Source of the DNA: Pseudomonadota bacterium
Lineage (GTDB): Bacteria > Pseudomonadota > Gammaproteobacteria > Xanthomonadales > Xanthomonadaceae
Assembly: GCA_023425225.1 (NCBI GenBank)
Contig: JAFADB010000361.1
Coordinates: 1 to 9,447, forward strand
DNA length: 9,447 nucleotides
Reading direction: 5' to 3'
Program-made: the position numbers and the translations under genes
Notes under the pieces: model-generated
Databases searched by the model: none
What the model saw: the letters and a program-made list of their open reading frames with translations, nothing else
Told to the model about the DNA's origin: nothing
In this document: positions 1-5,852 of the stretch, piece after piece
How the letters are laid out: the number at the start of each line of letters is the position of its first letter
Position numbering within the stretch: position 1 is the first letter of the stretch

Positions 1-457
1 GGCGCTGGCTGTCGTTGAAGTAGGCCGGCACGGTGATGACCGCCTCGGTGACCTTCTCGCCCAGGAAGTCCTCGGCGGTCTTCTTCATCTTCTCCAGCAC
101 CTGCGCGGAGATCTCCTGCGGCGCCAGCTTCTTGCCGTCGGCCGTTTCCACCCAGGCATCGCCATTATCATGGGCGACGATCTTGTAGGGGACGTGGTCG
201 AGGTCCTTCTGCACCTCGGCGTCGGTGAACTTGCGGCCGATCAGGCGCTTGACCGCGTAGAAGGTGTTCTTCGGGTTGGTGACCGCCTGGCGCTTGGCCG
301 AGGCACCCACCAGCACTTCGCCGTCCTTGGTGTAGGCGACGATCGAAGGCGTGGTGCGGTCGCCCTCGGAATTCTCGATGACGCGGGCCTTGCCGCCGTC
401 CATGATCGCCACGCACGAATTGGTCGTGCCGAGGTCGATGCCAATGATCTTGCCCAT
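1..457 (-). CDS. dnaK: Chaperone protein DnaK (Hsp70), N-terminal 152 codons, cut by window edge
   Basis: Hsp70 chaperone: an ATPase that binds and releases unfolded polypeptides in the cytosol, working with DnaJ and the nucleotide exchange factor GrpE. Only the start of the nucleotide-binding domain is present. Visible are the phosphate-binding motif GIDLGTTNSCVAIMDG (residues 6-21), the conserved stretch TNPKNTFYAVKRLIGRKF, and the ITVPAYFNDSQR motif at the cut edge. The start at 457 is supported by AGGAG six bases upstream and by the canonical MGKIIGIDLGTT opening. It is the third gene after hrcA and grpE, 170 bp downstream of grpE, and a sigma32-like promoter lies in that gap. About three quarters of the gene, and probably dnaJ, lie beyond the left edge. 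The family call is certain from the motifs; the rest of the protein cannot be judged. Confidence 0.98.
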   Translation of the reverse strand, partial: MGKIIGIDLGTTNSCVAIMDGGKARVIENSEGDRTTPSIVAYTKDGEVLVGASAKRQAVTNPKNTFYAVKRLIGRKFTDAEVQKDLDHVPYKIVAHDNGDAWVETADGKKLAPQEISAQVLEKMKKTAEDFLGEKVTEAVITVPAYFNDSQR

Positions 458-516
458 GATTGACTCCTAAGGAAGTTTTTCCAGATTCCATCCGGCCTGC
501 GCCGGTACTGGAACCG

Positions 517-544
517 ATGTGGGGATGGCCGGAACCCATTCAAG
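517..544 (-). promoter_or_regulatory. Sigma32-like heat-shock promoter in front of dnaK
   Basis: On the minus strand CTTGAA (539-544) is followed after 14 bp by CCCCACAT (517-524). The RpoH consensus is CTTGAA, 13-15 bp, CCCCATNT, so the -35 is perfect and the -10 has the CCCCA run with one displaced base. A transcript would begin near 510 and leave a leader of about 50 nt before the dnaK start at 457. This would give dnaK its own heat-inducible transcript in addition to read-through from hrcA-grpE. The match is read directly; activity is inferred. Confidence 0.7.
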
Positions 545-601
545 CCATCGATGCGGGGAGATGTTGCCGAATCCCGTACTGCCGAGGCGGCCATGCCGGT
601 C

Positions 602-615
602 CGGGCGGCCGCCCG
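602..615. repeat. Perfect 14-bp palindrome just after grpE
   Basis: CGGGCGGCCGCCCG is its own reverse complement and begins 13 bases past the grpE stop codon. As RNA it can fold only as a 5-bp GC stem with a 4-base loop, and no T tract follows, so it is not a convincing intrinsic terminator. It could pause polymerase or stabilise the hrcA-grpE transcript end. The rest of the 458-627 gap holds the dnaK promoter and leader; I see no gene in it. Confidence 0.4.
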
Positions 616-627
616 TGCCGCGACCGC

Positions 628-1149
628 TCAGTCGTGGCGCGTGACCACCACCAGCGCCGGGCGCAGCAGGCGGTCGTTGAGCAGGTAGCCCTTCTGGAAC
701 ACCTGCGCCACGGAGCCCGGCGCCGCGCCGTTGGCGGCATCGACCTGGCTGATGGCCTGGTGGTGTTCGGGGTTGAACGGCTGGCCGGTCGGGTCGAGCA
801 CGGTCAGGCCGTTGTCGGCGGCCACCTTGAGCAGCTGCTTGTAGGTCAGCTCCAGGCCGTCGCGCAGCGGGCTGGGCTCGCTGCCGGCCGCGGTGAGGCC
901 CGCGTCCAGGCTGTCGAACACCGGCAGCAGCTCGCCGAGCAGCTTCTCGTTGGCGAACTTGCGCGCCTGGTCGACGTCGCGGGCGATGCGCTTGCGCTGG
1001 TTCTCCAGGTCGGCGCGCTCGCGCAGCGAATCGGCCTTCATCAAGGCGATCTCGCTGCGCAGGGCCTCGATCTCGGCCTGTGCCGGATCGGCCGGCGGCT
1101 GGTTCTGCGACGGGTCTTCCGAGTCGAATTCGGGGTGGTCTTGGTTCAT
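628..1149 (-). CDS. grpE: Nucleotide exchange factor GrpE
   Basis: GrpE releases ADP from DnaK and so resets the chaperone cycle in the cytosol. The 173-residue product has an acidic, probably disordered N-terminus (residues 1-25), a long helical dimerisation region (about 26-100), and the C-terminal beta domain with the family signature starting FNPEHHQAI (from residue 125) and ending KGYLLNDRLLRPALVVV. Length is normal for a proteobacterial GrpE. The start MNQDHPEF at 1149 is chosen because the longer reading frame to 1218 would begin inside the end of hrcA and overlap a promoter-like element. A weak purine run (AGGGAA) precedes it. It lies 65 bp after hrcA and 170 bp before dnaK, in the order hrcA-grpE-dnaK. 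Confidence 0.96.
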   Translation of the reverse strand: MNQDHPEFDSEDPSQNQPPADPAQAEIEALRSEIALMKADSLRERADLENQRKRIARDVDQARKFANEKLLGELLPVFDSLDAGLTAAGSEPSPLRDGLELTYKQLLKVAADNGLTVLDPTGQPFNPEHHQAISQVDAANGAAPGSVAQVFQKGYLLNDRLLRPALVVVTRHD

Positions 1150-1193
1150 TTCCGGTTCCCTGGCGGGAGGTGCGCCCGCCTCTCCCTGAACCA

Positions 1194-1219
1194 ATGTGGG
1201 CGCAACGGCGCGTTTCAAG
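1194..1219 (-). promoter_or_regulatory. Sigma32-like promoter in front of grpE
   Basis: CTTGAA (1214-1219, overlapping the last codons of hrcA) is followed after 12 bp by GCCCACAT (1194-1201) on the minus strand. The -35 matches the RpoH consensus exactly. The -10 resembles CCCCATNT and is almost the same as the -10 in front of dnaK. The spacer is a little shorter than the usual 13-15 bp, which lowers confidence. Transcription would begin near 1187, about 38 bases before the grpE start. Confidence 0.5.
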
Positions 1220-2297
1220 CGCCGGCGGGCGGCATTTCCGGCTGCGGCGGCGTCTCCGCCTGGCGCAGGGCGTCGCCCAGTACCCCGGCGGCCGCCTGCA
1301 CCAGCGGGATCATGCGGTCGTAGGCCATGCGCTTGGGCCCGATCACACCGAGCACGCCCAGCACCTGGCTGCCCACGCCATAGGGCGCGGTGACCAGCGA
1401 CACCCCCTGCAGCGGCACCAGGCCGGTTTCCTCGCCGATGAAGATGCGCACGCCCGGCGCCTCGATGGTGCGCTCGAGCAGCTGCAGGATCTCGCGCTTG
1501 CTGGCGAACAGCTCGAACAGCTCACGCAGCCGGTCCAGGTCGGACAGGTCCTGCACGCCCATCAGCCGCGTCTGCCCGGACAGCACCACGTCGTCGCTGG
1601 CCGCCGGCGCCAGCACCTGGCCGGCCAGTTCCACGCTCTGCGACAGCAGCCGCTCCATCTCGTCCTTGGCGTTGCGCAGCTCGCACAGCAAGGTGGCGCG
1701 GATGTCGGACAGCGGCCGGCCGGCGAAATGCGCGTTGAGGTAGTTGGCCACCCGCTCCAGCTCGGCAGGCTCGTAGAGCCGGCGCGGCGCGATGACCTTG
1801 TTCTGCACCTCGTTGTCGGAGAACACCAGGATCGCCAGCACCCGGCCGGCGTCCAGCGGCACGAAATCGATGTGGCGGAAGGCGAACTGCTCGCGCCGCG
1901 GCGCGCTGACCACGCCGACGAAGTGGCTCATCGCCGACAGCAGCTCCGAGGCGCTGCCCAGCAGGGCCTGGGTGCCGCTGCCGCTGGCCAGCTCGGTGCG
2001 CAGGCGCGCGATCTCGCCCTCGGCCGGCGGCTGCATCTGCACCAGGCTGTCGACGAACACGCGGTAGCCGTGCGCGGTCGGCACCCGCCCGGCCGAGGTA
2101 TGCGGCGAGCTGAGCAGGCCGATGTCCTCCAGGTCGGACAGGATGTTGCGGATGGTGGCCGGGCTGACATCCAGGCCGGCATGCTGGGCCAGCGTCCTGG
2201 AACCGACCGGCTCGCCGTCGCGGATGTAGCGCGAGATCAGCGTCCGCAGCAATTGCCGGGCGCGGGGATCGAGCATGGACGGTGAGGACGGACGCAT
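1215..2297 (-). CDS. hrcA: Heat-inducible transcription repressor HrcA
   Basis: HrcA is a dimeric repressor that binds CIRCE operators and is kept active by the GroEL chaperonin. The 360-residue product has an N-terminal winged-helix region (about 10-80) with the family motifs SPATIRNILSDLED (45-58) and HTSAGRVPTAHGYR (66-79), followed by the GAF-like and inserted dimerisation region typical of the family; length is normal. The start at 2297 is taken because MRPSSPS precedes the conserved LDPRARQLLRTL block. M8 at 2276 is a possible alternative, and neither has a good Shine-Dalgarno sequence. It heads the hrcA-grpE-dnaK operon and is divergent from recN. No CIRCE (TTAGCACTC, 9 bp, GAGTGCTAA) is visible upstream of it or elsewhere in the window, so HrcA probably controls targets outside, such as groESL (inference). 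Confidence 0.97.
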   Translation of the reverse strand: MRPSSPSMLDPRARQLLRTLISRYIRDGEPVGSRTLAQHAGLDVSPATIRNILSDLEDIGLLSSPHTSAGRVPTAHGYRVFVDSLVQMQPPAEGEIARLRTELASGSGTQALLGSASELLSAMSHFVGVVSAPRREQFAFRHIDFVPLDAGRVLAILVFSDNEVQNKVIAPRRLYEPAELERVANYLNAHFAGRPLSDIRATLLCELRNAKDEMERLLSQSVELAGQVLAPAASDDVVLSGQTRLMGVQDLSDLDRLRELFELFASKREILQLLERTIEAPGVRIFIGEETGLVPLQGVSLVTAPYGVGSQVLGVLGVIGPKRMAYDRMIPLVQAAAGVLGDALRQAETPPQPEMPPAGA

Positions 2298-2320
2298 GTA
2301 ATCAGCCAGTGAGACGGAAC

Positions 2321-2352
2321 ATTAGATAATGCCTGCCTGCCCGGTTGGCAAG
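2321..2352 (-). promoter_or_regulatory. hrcA: Candidate promoter of hrcA
   Basis: On the minus strand TTGCCA (2346-2351; five of six bases of TTGACA) is followed by an AT-rich block ATTATCTAAT (2321-2330). TCTAAT matches five of six of TATAAT but at a 19-bp spacing; other -10 registers fit the spacing better but match worse. The -35 also reads CTTGCC, which partly resembles the sigma32 element, but there is no CCCC run at -10. This AT-rich block stands out in otherwise GC-rich DNA, so promoter function is likely while the sigma factor is uncertain. Confidence 0.4.
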
Positions 2353-2406
2353 ACGCCGCCGGCCCCCTGTTGCACAACCGGTGTCCGCCCTTAAGCTTCG
2401 CTCCCT

Positions 2407-4086
2407 ATGCTCAAGCACCTGTCGATCAAGGATTTCGCCGTCGTCCGCGCCACCGAACTGGAATTCGGGCCGGGCATGACCGTGGTCTCGGGCGAGACCG
2501 GCGCCGGCAAGTCGCTGATGGTCGATGCGCTGGGCTTCCTGTCCGGCCTGCGCGCCGACAGCGGGGTGGTTCGCCACGGCGCCGAGCGCGCCGAGCTGAG
2601 CGCCGAGTTCGGCCTGGACGACGCCGACGCGGCCCGGCAATGGCTGCGCGACAACGAGCTGGACGACAACGAACTGGACGGGGGCCGGGCCTGCCAGCTG
2701 CGCCGCGTCATCCGCGCCGACGGCGGCTCGCGCGCCTGGATCAACGGCCGCCCGGCCACGCTGGCGCAGCTGGCGCAGCTGGCCGCGCACCTGGTCGAGA
2801 TCCACGGCCAGCACGAGCACCAGGCGCTGCTCTCGCGCGCCAGCCAGCTGGGCCTGCTCGACGCCTTCGCCGGCAACGCGGCCGAGCGTGGCGCCGTGCG
2901 CGAGGCCGCGGCGCACTGGCAGGCGCTGCTGGACGAGCACGAGGCGCTGCAGCGGCAGGGCGACGTCAGCGACCGCATCGGTTTCCTCGAACACCAGCTC
3001 GCCGAGCTGCGGCGCGAGGACCTGGAGCCGGCCGCGATCGAGGCGCTCGACGCCAGCCATCGCCGCCAGGCGCACGCCGCCGCGCTGATCGCCGCCTGCG
3101 AGCAGGTGGCCCAGCAGCTGGGCGGCGACCATGGCCCGTCGGCACTGGACCTGCTGCGCCAGGGCCGGCATGAGCTGGCGCGGGTGGCCGAGCACGATGC
3201 GCGGCTGGCCGAAGTCGACGCGCTCGTTGACAGCGCCTCCATCCAGCTCGACGAGGCACTGGCGCTGGTGGAGCGCATCCGCGACGACCTCGATGCCGAC
3301 CCGGCGCAGTTCGAGGAGGCCGAGCGCCGCCTCGGCCGGCTGCACGACCTGGCGCGCAAGCACCGCACCACCCCGGCGCAGCTAGGCGAGCACCGCGACG
3401 CGCTGGAACGGGAGATTGAGCAGCTGCAGGGAGCAAGCCTGCGCCTGGAGCGGCTGGACGCCGAGATCGTCCAGGCCCACGCCCGCTGGACGCGGGCCGC
3501 CGAGGCCCTGAGCGCGACCCGCCACGCGGCGGCGGCCACGCTCTCCGAGCAGACCAGCCAGATCATCGGCGAGCTGGGCATGGGCGGCGGCCAGTTCCGG
3601 GTGGAACTGGAACCGCAGCCGGGCGACCGCCCCGACCCAAATGGTGCCGAGCGTGCCGAGTTCCTGGTCGCCGCCAACGCCGGCCAGCCGCCGCGGCCGC
3701 TGCGCAAGGTCGCCTCCGGCGGCGAGCTGTCGCGCATCTCGCTGGCCATCGAGGTGGCCGCGCTGGGCGTGGACGCGGTGCCGACGATGGTGTTCGACGA
3801 AGTCGACTCGGGCATCGGCGGCGCAGTGGCCGACATCGTCGGGCAGAAGCTGCGCGCACTCGGCGAGCGCTGCCAGGTGCTGTGCGTGACCCACCTGCCG
3901 CAGGTGGCCTCCAAGGGCCATGCCCACTACCGGGTCAGCAAGGCACCGGTGGACGGCATGACCCAGAGCGCGGTGGAACTGCTGGACGCGCGCCAGCGCC
4001 AGGAGGAACTGGCGCGCATGCTCGGCGGCGTCGAGGTGAGCAAGGAAGCGCGTGCGGCGGCGCGCAAGCTGCTGCAGGACGTCTGA
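2407..4086 (+). CDS. recN: DNA repair protein RecN (SMC-like ATPase)
   Basis: RecN is a cytosolic SMC-family ATPase acting early in double-strand break repair with RecA, helping to hold broken DNA ends or sister molecules together. The 559-residue length fits the family. Visible are Walker A GETGAGKS (29-36), a central coiled-coil arm rich in Glu, Arg, Leu and Ala (about 150-370), the RecN-type ABC signature VASGGELSR (435-443), Walker B TMVFDE (460-465) followed by VDSGIGG, and the H-loop VTHLPQVAS (His496). The start is the canonical MLKHLSIKDFAVV. No Shine-Dalgarno precedes it, and TTAAGC at 2391-2396 could be a -10 for a leaderless transcript. No LexA box of the xanthomonad type is seen. 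A tandem 15-bp duplication adds a DNELD repeat (82-91). It is divergent from hrcA and convergent with fur. Confidence 0.98.
   Translation: MLKHLSIKDFAVVRATELEFGPGMTVVSGETGAGKSLMVDALGFLSGLRADSGVVRHGAERAELSAEFGLDDADAARQWLRDNELDDNELDGGRACQLRRVIRADGGSRAWINGRPATLAQLAQLAAHLVEIHGQHEHQALLSRASQLGLLDAFAGNAAERGAVREAAAHWQALLDEHEALQRQGDVSDRIGFLEHQLAELRREDLEPAAIEALDASHRRQAHAAALIAACEQVAQQLGGDHGPSALDLLRQGRHELARVAEHDARLAEVDALVDSASIQLDEALALVERIRDDLDADPAQFEEAERRLGRLHDLARKHRTTPAQLGEHRDALEREIEQLQGASLRLERLDAEIVQAHARWTRAAEALSATRHAAAATLSEQTSQIIGELGMGGGQFRVELEPQPGDRPDPNGAERAEFLVAANAGQPPRPLRKVASGGELSRISLAIEVAALGVDAVPTMVFDEVDSGIGGAVADIVGQKLRALGERCQVLCVTHLPQVASKGHAHYRVSKAPVDGMTQSAVELLDARQRQEELARMLGGVEVSKEARAAARKLLQDV
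2650..2679 (+). repeat. Tandem 15-bp duplication inside recN
   Basis: Two adjacent 15-bp units (2650-2664 and 2665-2679) differ by one base (gag versus gaa) and encode DNELD twice, residues 82-91. The unit length keeps the frame, so this is probably a small in-frame slippage insertion in a surface segment of the N-terminal ATPase half. Confidence 0.7.
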
Positions 4087-4133
4087 GCACCGGCCTGCCC
4101 CGGTCTCGCCACTCCGGCACCCCATTCATGCGA

Positions 4134-4154
4134 AAGGCGGCCACCGGCCGCCTT
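4134..4154. terminator. Hairpin terminator between convergent recN and fur
   Basis: Perfect 9-bp stem AAGGCGGCC / GGCCGCCTT with a 3-base loop (4143-4145). It lies 47 bases past the recN stop and 27 bases past the fur stop. On the minus strand the stem runs into TTT, giving a short U tract for fur; on the plus strand only TT follows, then CCC. It is probably a shared terminator, better for fur than for recN. Nothing else is seen in 4087-4181. Confidence 0.65.
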
Positions 4155-4181
4155 CCCAGGATCCACCGCGTGGCGCGGACC

Positions 4182-4592
4182 TCAGCGCCCGCGCTTCTTG
4201 CGCACGTACAGCACCAGCGAATGCTCCTCCAGCTCGTAGCCGTGGGCCGCGGCGATCTTGCGCTGCAGCTCCTCGATCTCGTGGCTCTCGAATTCGGTGA
4301 TCTTGCCGGTGTCCACGTCCACCATGTGGTCGTGGTGGCCGCCGCGGTCCAGCTCGTAGACCGCCTGGCCGCTTTCGAAGTTGTGCTTGAGCACCAGCCC
4401 GGCGGCCTCGAACTGCGTCAGCACCCGGTACACCGTGGCCAGGCCGATCTCGTCGCCCTGCTCCATCAGGTGGCGGTAGATGTCCTCGGCGGTCATGTGG
4501 TGCTGCGGCGTCTTGCTCTCGAGCAGCTCCAGGATGCGCATCCGCGGATGCGTGACCTTCAGTCCGACTTTGCGCAGGTCGTGGGTTTCCAT
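4182..4592 (-). CDS. fur: Ferric uptake regulator Fur
   Basis: Fur is a dimeric metalloregulator that, when loaded with Fe(II), binds Fur boxes and represses iron-uptake genes. The 136-residue product has an N-terminal winged helix with the DNA-recognition stretch AEDIYRHL ... GLATVYRVLTQFEAAGL (35-66), and the C-terminal metal-binding dimerisation domain with the HHDH motif (86-89). The start METHDLRKVGLKVT at 4592 is preferred over 4607 because GGAGAAGG lies directly upstream of it and the motif opens other xanthomonad Fur proteins as I recall them. There is no cysteine anywhere: Asp92 and Thr95 occupy the positions of the CxxC zinc ligands of E. coli Fur. It is convergent with recN and divergent from bamE. 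Zur or PerR is unlikely given the overall likeness to xanthomonad Fur. Confidence 0.95.
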   Translation of the reverse strand: METHDLRKVGLKVTHPRMRILELLESKTPQHHMTAEDIYRHLMEQGDEIGLATVYRVLTQFEAAGLVLKHNFESGQAVYELDRGGHHDHMVDVDTGKITEFESHEIEELQRKIAAAHGYELEEHSLVLYVRKKRGR

Positions 4593-4659
4593 GCCTTCTC
4601 CGTTCATTGGCGATTTAGCGCCAGCTGCCAGGGGCGGGTCGCAGCAGCGGCCGGGAGTG

Positions 4660-4674
4660 TATCATCGCGATGAT
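4660..4674. promoter_or_regulatory. Palindromic candidate operator over the bamE -10 in the fur/bamE divergent region
   Basis: ATCATCGCGATGAT (4661-4674) is a perfect 14-bp palindrome in the gap between fur and bamE. TATCAT (4660-4665) overlaps it and matches five of six bases of a -10, although no good -35 is seen 17 bp upstream. If it is the bamE -10, transcription begins near 4672, consistent with translation from 4697. On the fur side an AT-rich GCTAAAT (4613-4619 on the plus strand, read from minus) is the only -10-like block. The palindrome resembles part of a Fur box only loosely. Confidence 0.35.
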
Positions 4675-4696
4675 TTTCCCAACCTTTCCGGTCCCA

Positions 4697-5092
4697 ATGC
4701 GCAATCTCCTGCTGCTCGCCGCTGTCGTCCTGTCCACCGCCGGCTGCGGCATCATCTACAAGCAGCCCATCTACCAGGGCAACCTGATCAAGCAGGGCGC
4801 GGTCGAGCAGTTGCAGGTGGGCCAGAGCAAGCAGCAGGTCGCCGCGCTGCTGGGCACGCCGTCCATCGCCGACCCGTTCCACGACCAGCGCTGGGACTAC
4901 ACCTCCACCCAGCGAACCAACCGCGTGGGCACGGTGGAGAAGAAGAACCTCACCGTGTTCTTCGAGAACGACCAGGTGGTGCGCTGGGAAGGCGACTACT
5001 TCGCCAACCAGGACGAGCAGCTGGCAAAGAGCGCACGCAAGCAGTTCGGCCCGAACCTGGCCCGGGACAAGAAGAACCAGCGCGGCCGCTGA
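4697..5092 (+). CDS. bamE: Outer membrane protein assembly factor BamE (SmpA/OmlA lipoprotein)
   Basis: BamE is the small lipoprotein of the BAM complex, which inserts beta-barrel proteins into the outer membrane from the periplasmic side. The N-terminus MRNLLLLAAVVLSTAGC is a lipoprotein signal with the acylated cysteine at residue 17. The SmpA/OmlA domain follows (about 22-105), with the conserved GNLIKQGAVEQLQVGQSKQQVAALLGTP stretch split over residues 29-56 and a WDYT strand. The 131-residue length is slightly longer than E. coli BamE because of a charged C-terminal tail rich in Lys, Arg and Gln. The start at 4697 is preferred to 4670, which lies inside the palindrome and the likely promoter. 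It is divergent from fur, as described for omlA-fur in Xanthomonas, and its stop is only 3 bp from the convergent rnfH stop. Confidence 0.95.
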   Translation: MRNLLLLAAVVLSTAGCGIIYKQPIYQGNLIKQGAVEQLQVGQSKQQVAALLGTPSIADPFHDQRWDYTSTQRTNRVGTVEKKNLTVFFENDQVVRWEGDYFANQDEQLAKSARKQFGPNLARDKKNQRGR

Positions 5093-5100
5093 GCCTCAGC
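5088..5100. repeat. Odd palindrome holding both convergent stop codons
   Basis: GCTGAG C CTCAGC is a perfect inverted repeat around base 5094. The bamE stop TGA (5090-5092) and the rnfH stop (5096-5098 on the minus strand) are mirror images within it. The loop is a single base, so an RNA hairpin would be poor; an adjoining GCCCGGGC (5099-5106) could widen it. No U tract is present, so termination between the two genes is not evident. Confidence 0.5.
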
Positions 5101-5356
5101 CCGGGCCCGACTGCGCGCGCCGCCGCCGGGCCTGCTTGGGATCGACCAGCAAGGGCCTGAGCAGTTCCACCCGGTCGCCGTCGTACAGGCGCTGCCCGGC
5201 GCCGGCGTTGACGCCATGGATGGCATGGCCGACCACCTCGTGCGTGTCCGGCAGACCGGCCGCGGCCACCGCCTGCTCGACGGTGGCTCCTTCGGGCAAT
5301 TCGACCTCGGCGCGCTCGAAGCGCTCCGGCCAGGCCAGGACCACTTCGATGCGCAT
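5096..5356 (-). CDS. rnfH: RnfH family ubiquitin-like protein (RatB)
   Basis: Small beta-grasp (ubiquitin-fold) protein of the Ub-RnfH family, 86 residues. The opening MRIEVVLAWPERFERAEVELPEGATVEQAV and the later GVNAGAGQRLYDGDRVELLRPLLVDPKQARRRR, read here in two parts, are characteristic: the first is the initial beta hairpin, and the second carries the DGDRVEL(Y/L)RPL signature ending in a basic tail. The molecular role is not established in general; in E. coli the gene is cotranscribed with ratA and was called ratB. It starts 4 bp after the ratA stop, implying translational coupling, and ends 3 bp from the convergent bamE stop. Length is slightly shorter than in E. coli. Family assignment is strong; function is open. 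Confidence 0.9.
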   Translation of the reverse strand: MRIEVVLAWPERFERAEVELPEGATVEQAVAAAGLPDTHEVVGHAIHGVNAGAGQRLYDGDRVELLRPLLVDPKQARRRRAQSGPG

Positions 5357-5360
5357 CGGC

Positions 5361-5792
5361 TCAGGCCGCGCCGCGGTCGGCGACGCGCACGAAATCGTTG
5401 ACCATGCGGTCGGCCAGCGCCTGCAGGCCCAGCGCGAGCGCCGGCCCGAGCAGGCGGGTCTTGGATTCGAAGTCCAGGCTCAGGCTGACCTTGCAGGCGT
5501 CGGCGCCCAGCGACTGGAACTGCCAGTGCCCCTGCAGGCGCTTGAAAGGCCCATCGCGCAGCTGCATGTCGATGCCGTGCGGCGGGTCGAGCAGGTTCTC
5601 GGTGGTGAACCAGGTGCTGAACGAACCCACGCCCAGGTCCAGCCGCGCGACCATCCGCCGCGGCCCCTGCTCGATCACCTCGGCCGCCTCGCACCAGCTG
5701 AAGCGGCGGGGATAGGCGGCGACATCGTTGACCAGGTCGAACATGTACTGGGCACCGTGTTCGACCAGTGCGCTACGGCGGATGATGGGCAT
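5361..5792 (-). CDS. ratA: RatA family START/SRPBCC protein (coenzyme Q-binding type)
   Basis: A 143-residue helix-grip protein of the START/polyketide-cyclase superfamily. The N-terminus MPIIRRSALVEHGAQYMFDLVNDVAAYPRRFSWCEAAEV, read in parts, has the typical motif (S-A-L-V ... MFDLVNDVAAYPRFLPWC-like), and the region around FTTENLLDPPHGIDMQL (about residues 65-81) and SLSLDFE (about 108-114) completes the fold. Relatives are Coq10-like ubiquinone-binding proteins. E. coli RatA was reported to block 70S ribosome association, but this is debated. The start at 5792 fits the family; the frame stays open further upstream only because it runs antisense to smpB. It forms a two-gene unit with rnfH and is divergent from smpB across 60 bp, in which no convincing promoter pair can be read. 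Confidence 0.93.
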   Translation of the reverse strand: MPIIRRSALVEHGAQYMFDLVNDVAAYPRRFSWCEAAEVIEQGPRRMVARLDLGVGSFSTWFTTENLLDPPHGIDMQLRDGPFKRLQGHWQFQSLGADACKVSLSLDFESKTRLLGPALALGLQALADRMVNDFVRVADRGAA

Positions 5793-5852
5793 TGAGCAGG
5801 TACGGGAAGCGGAAAGATCGTTCGGGATGGCCGAATCGGAGACAATGGCACG

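Noticed and set aside
460..1323. 287-codon plus-strand frame over grpE and the grpE-dnaK gap
   Set aside because: Antisense to grpE and to the heat-shock promoter region, with no recognisable domain.
1080..2285. 401-codon plus-strand frame opposite hrcA
   Set aside because: It is a shadow of hrcA, rich in His, Gln, Arg and Ala, with no family motif or ribosome binding site.
2321..2340. Possible LexA box for recN in the AT-rich block
   Set aside because: TTAG is present, but the TACTA half-site expected after six bases in xanthomonad LexA sites is missing, as is the E. coli CTGT-N8-ACAG form.
2302..3914. Long minus-strand open frames of 353 and 507 codons over recN
   Set aside because: They are antisense to recN, whose Walker A, signature and Walker B motifs fix the coding strand; their composition is biased and lacks domains.
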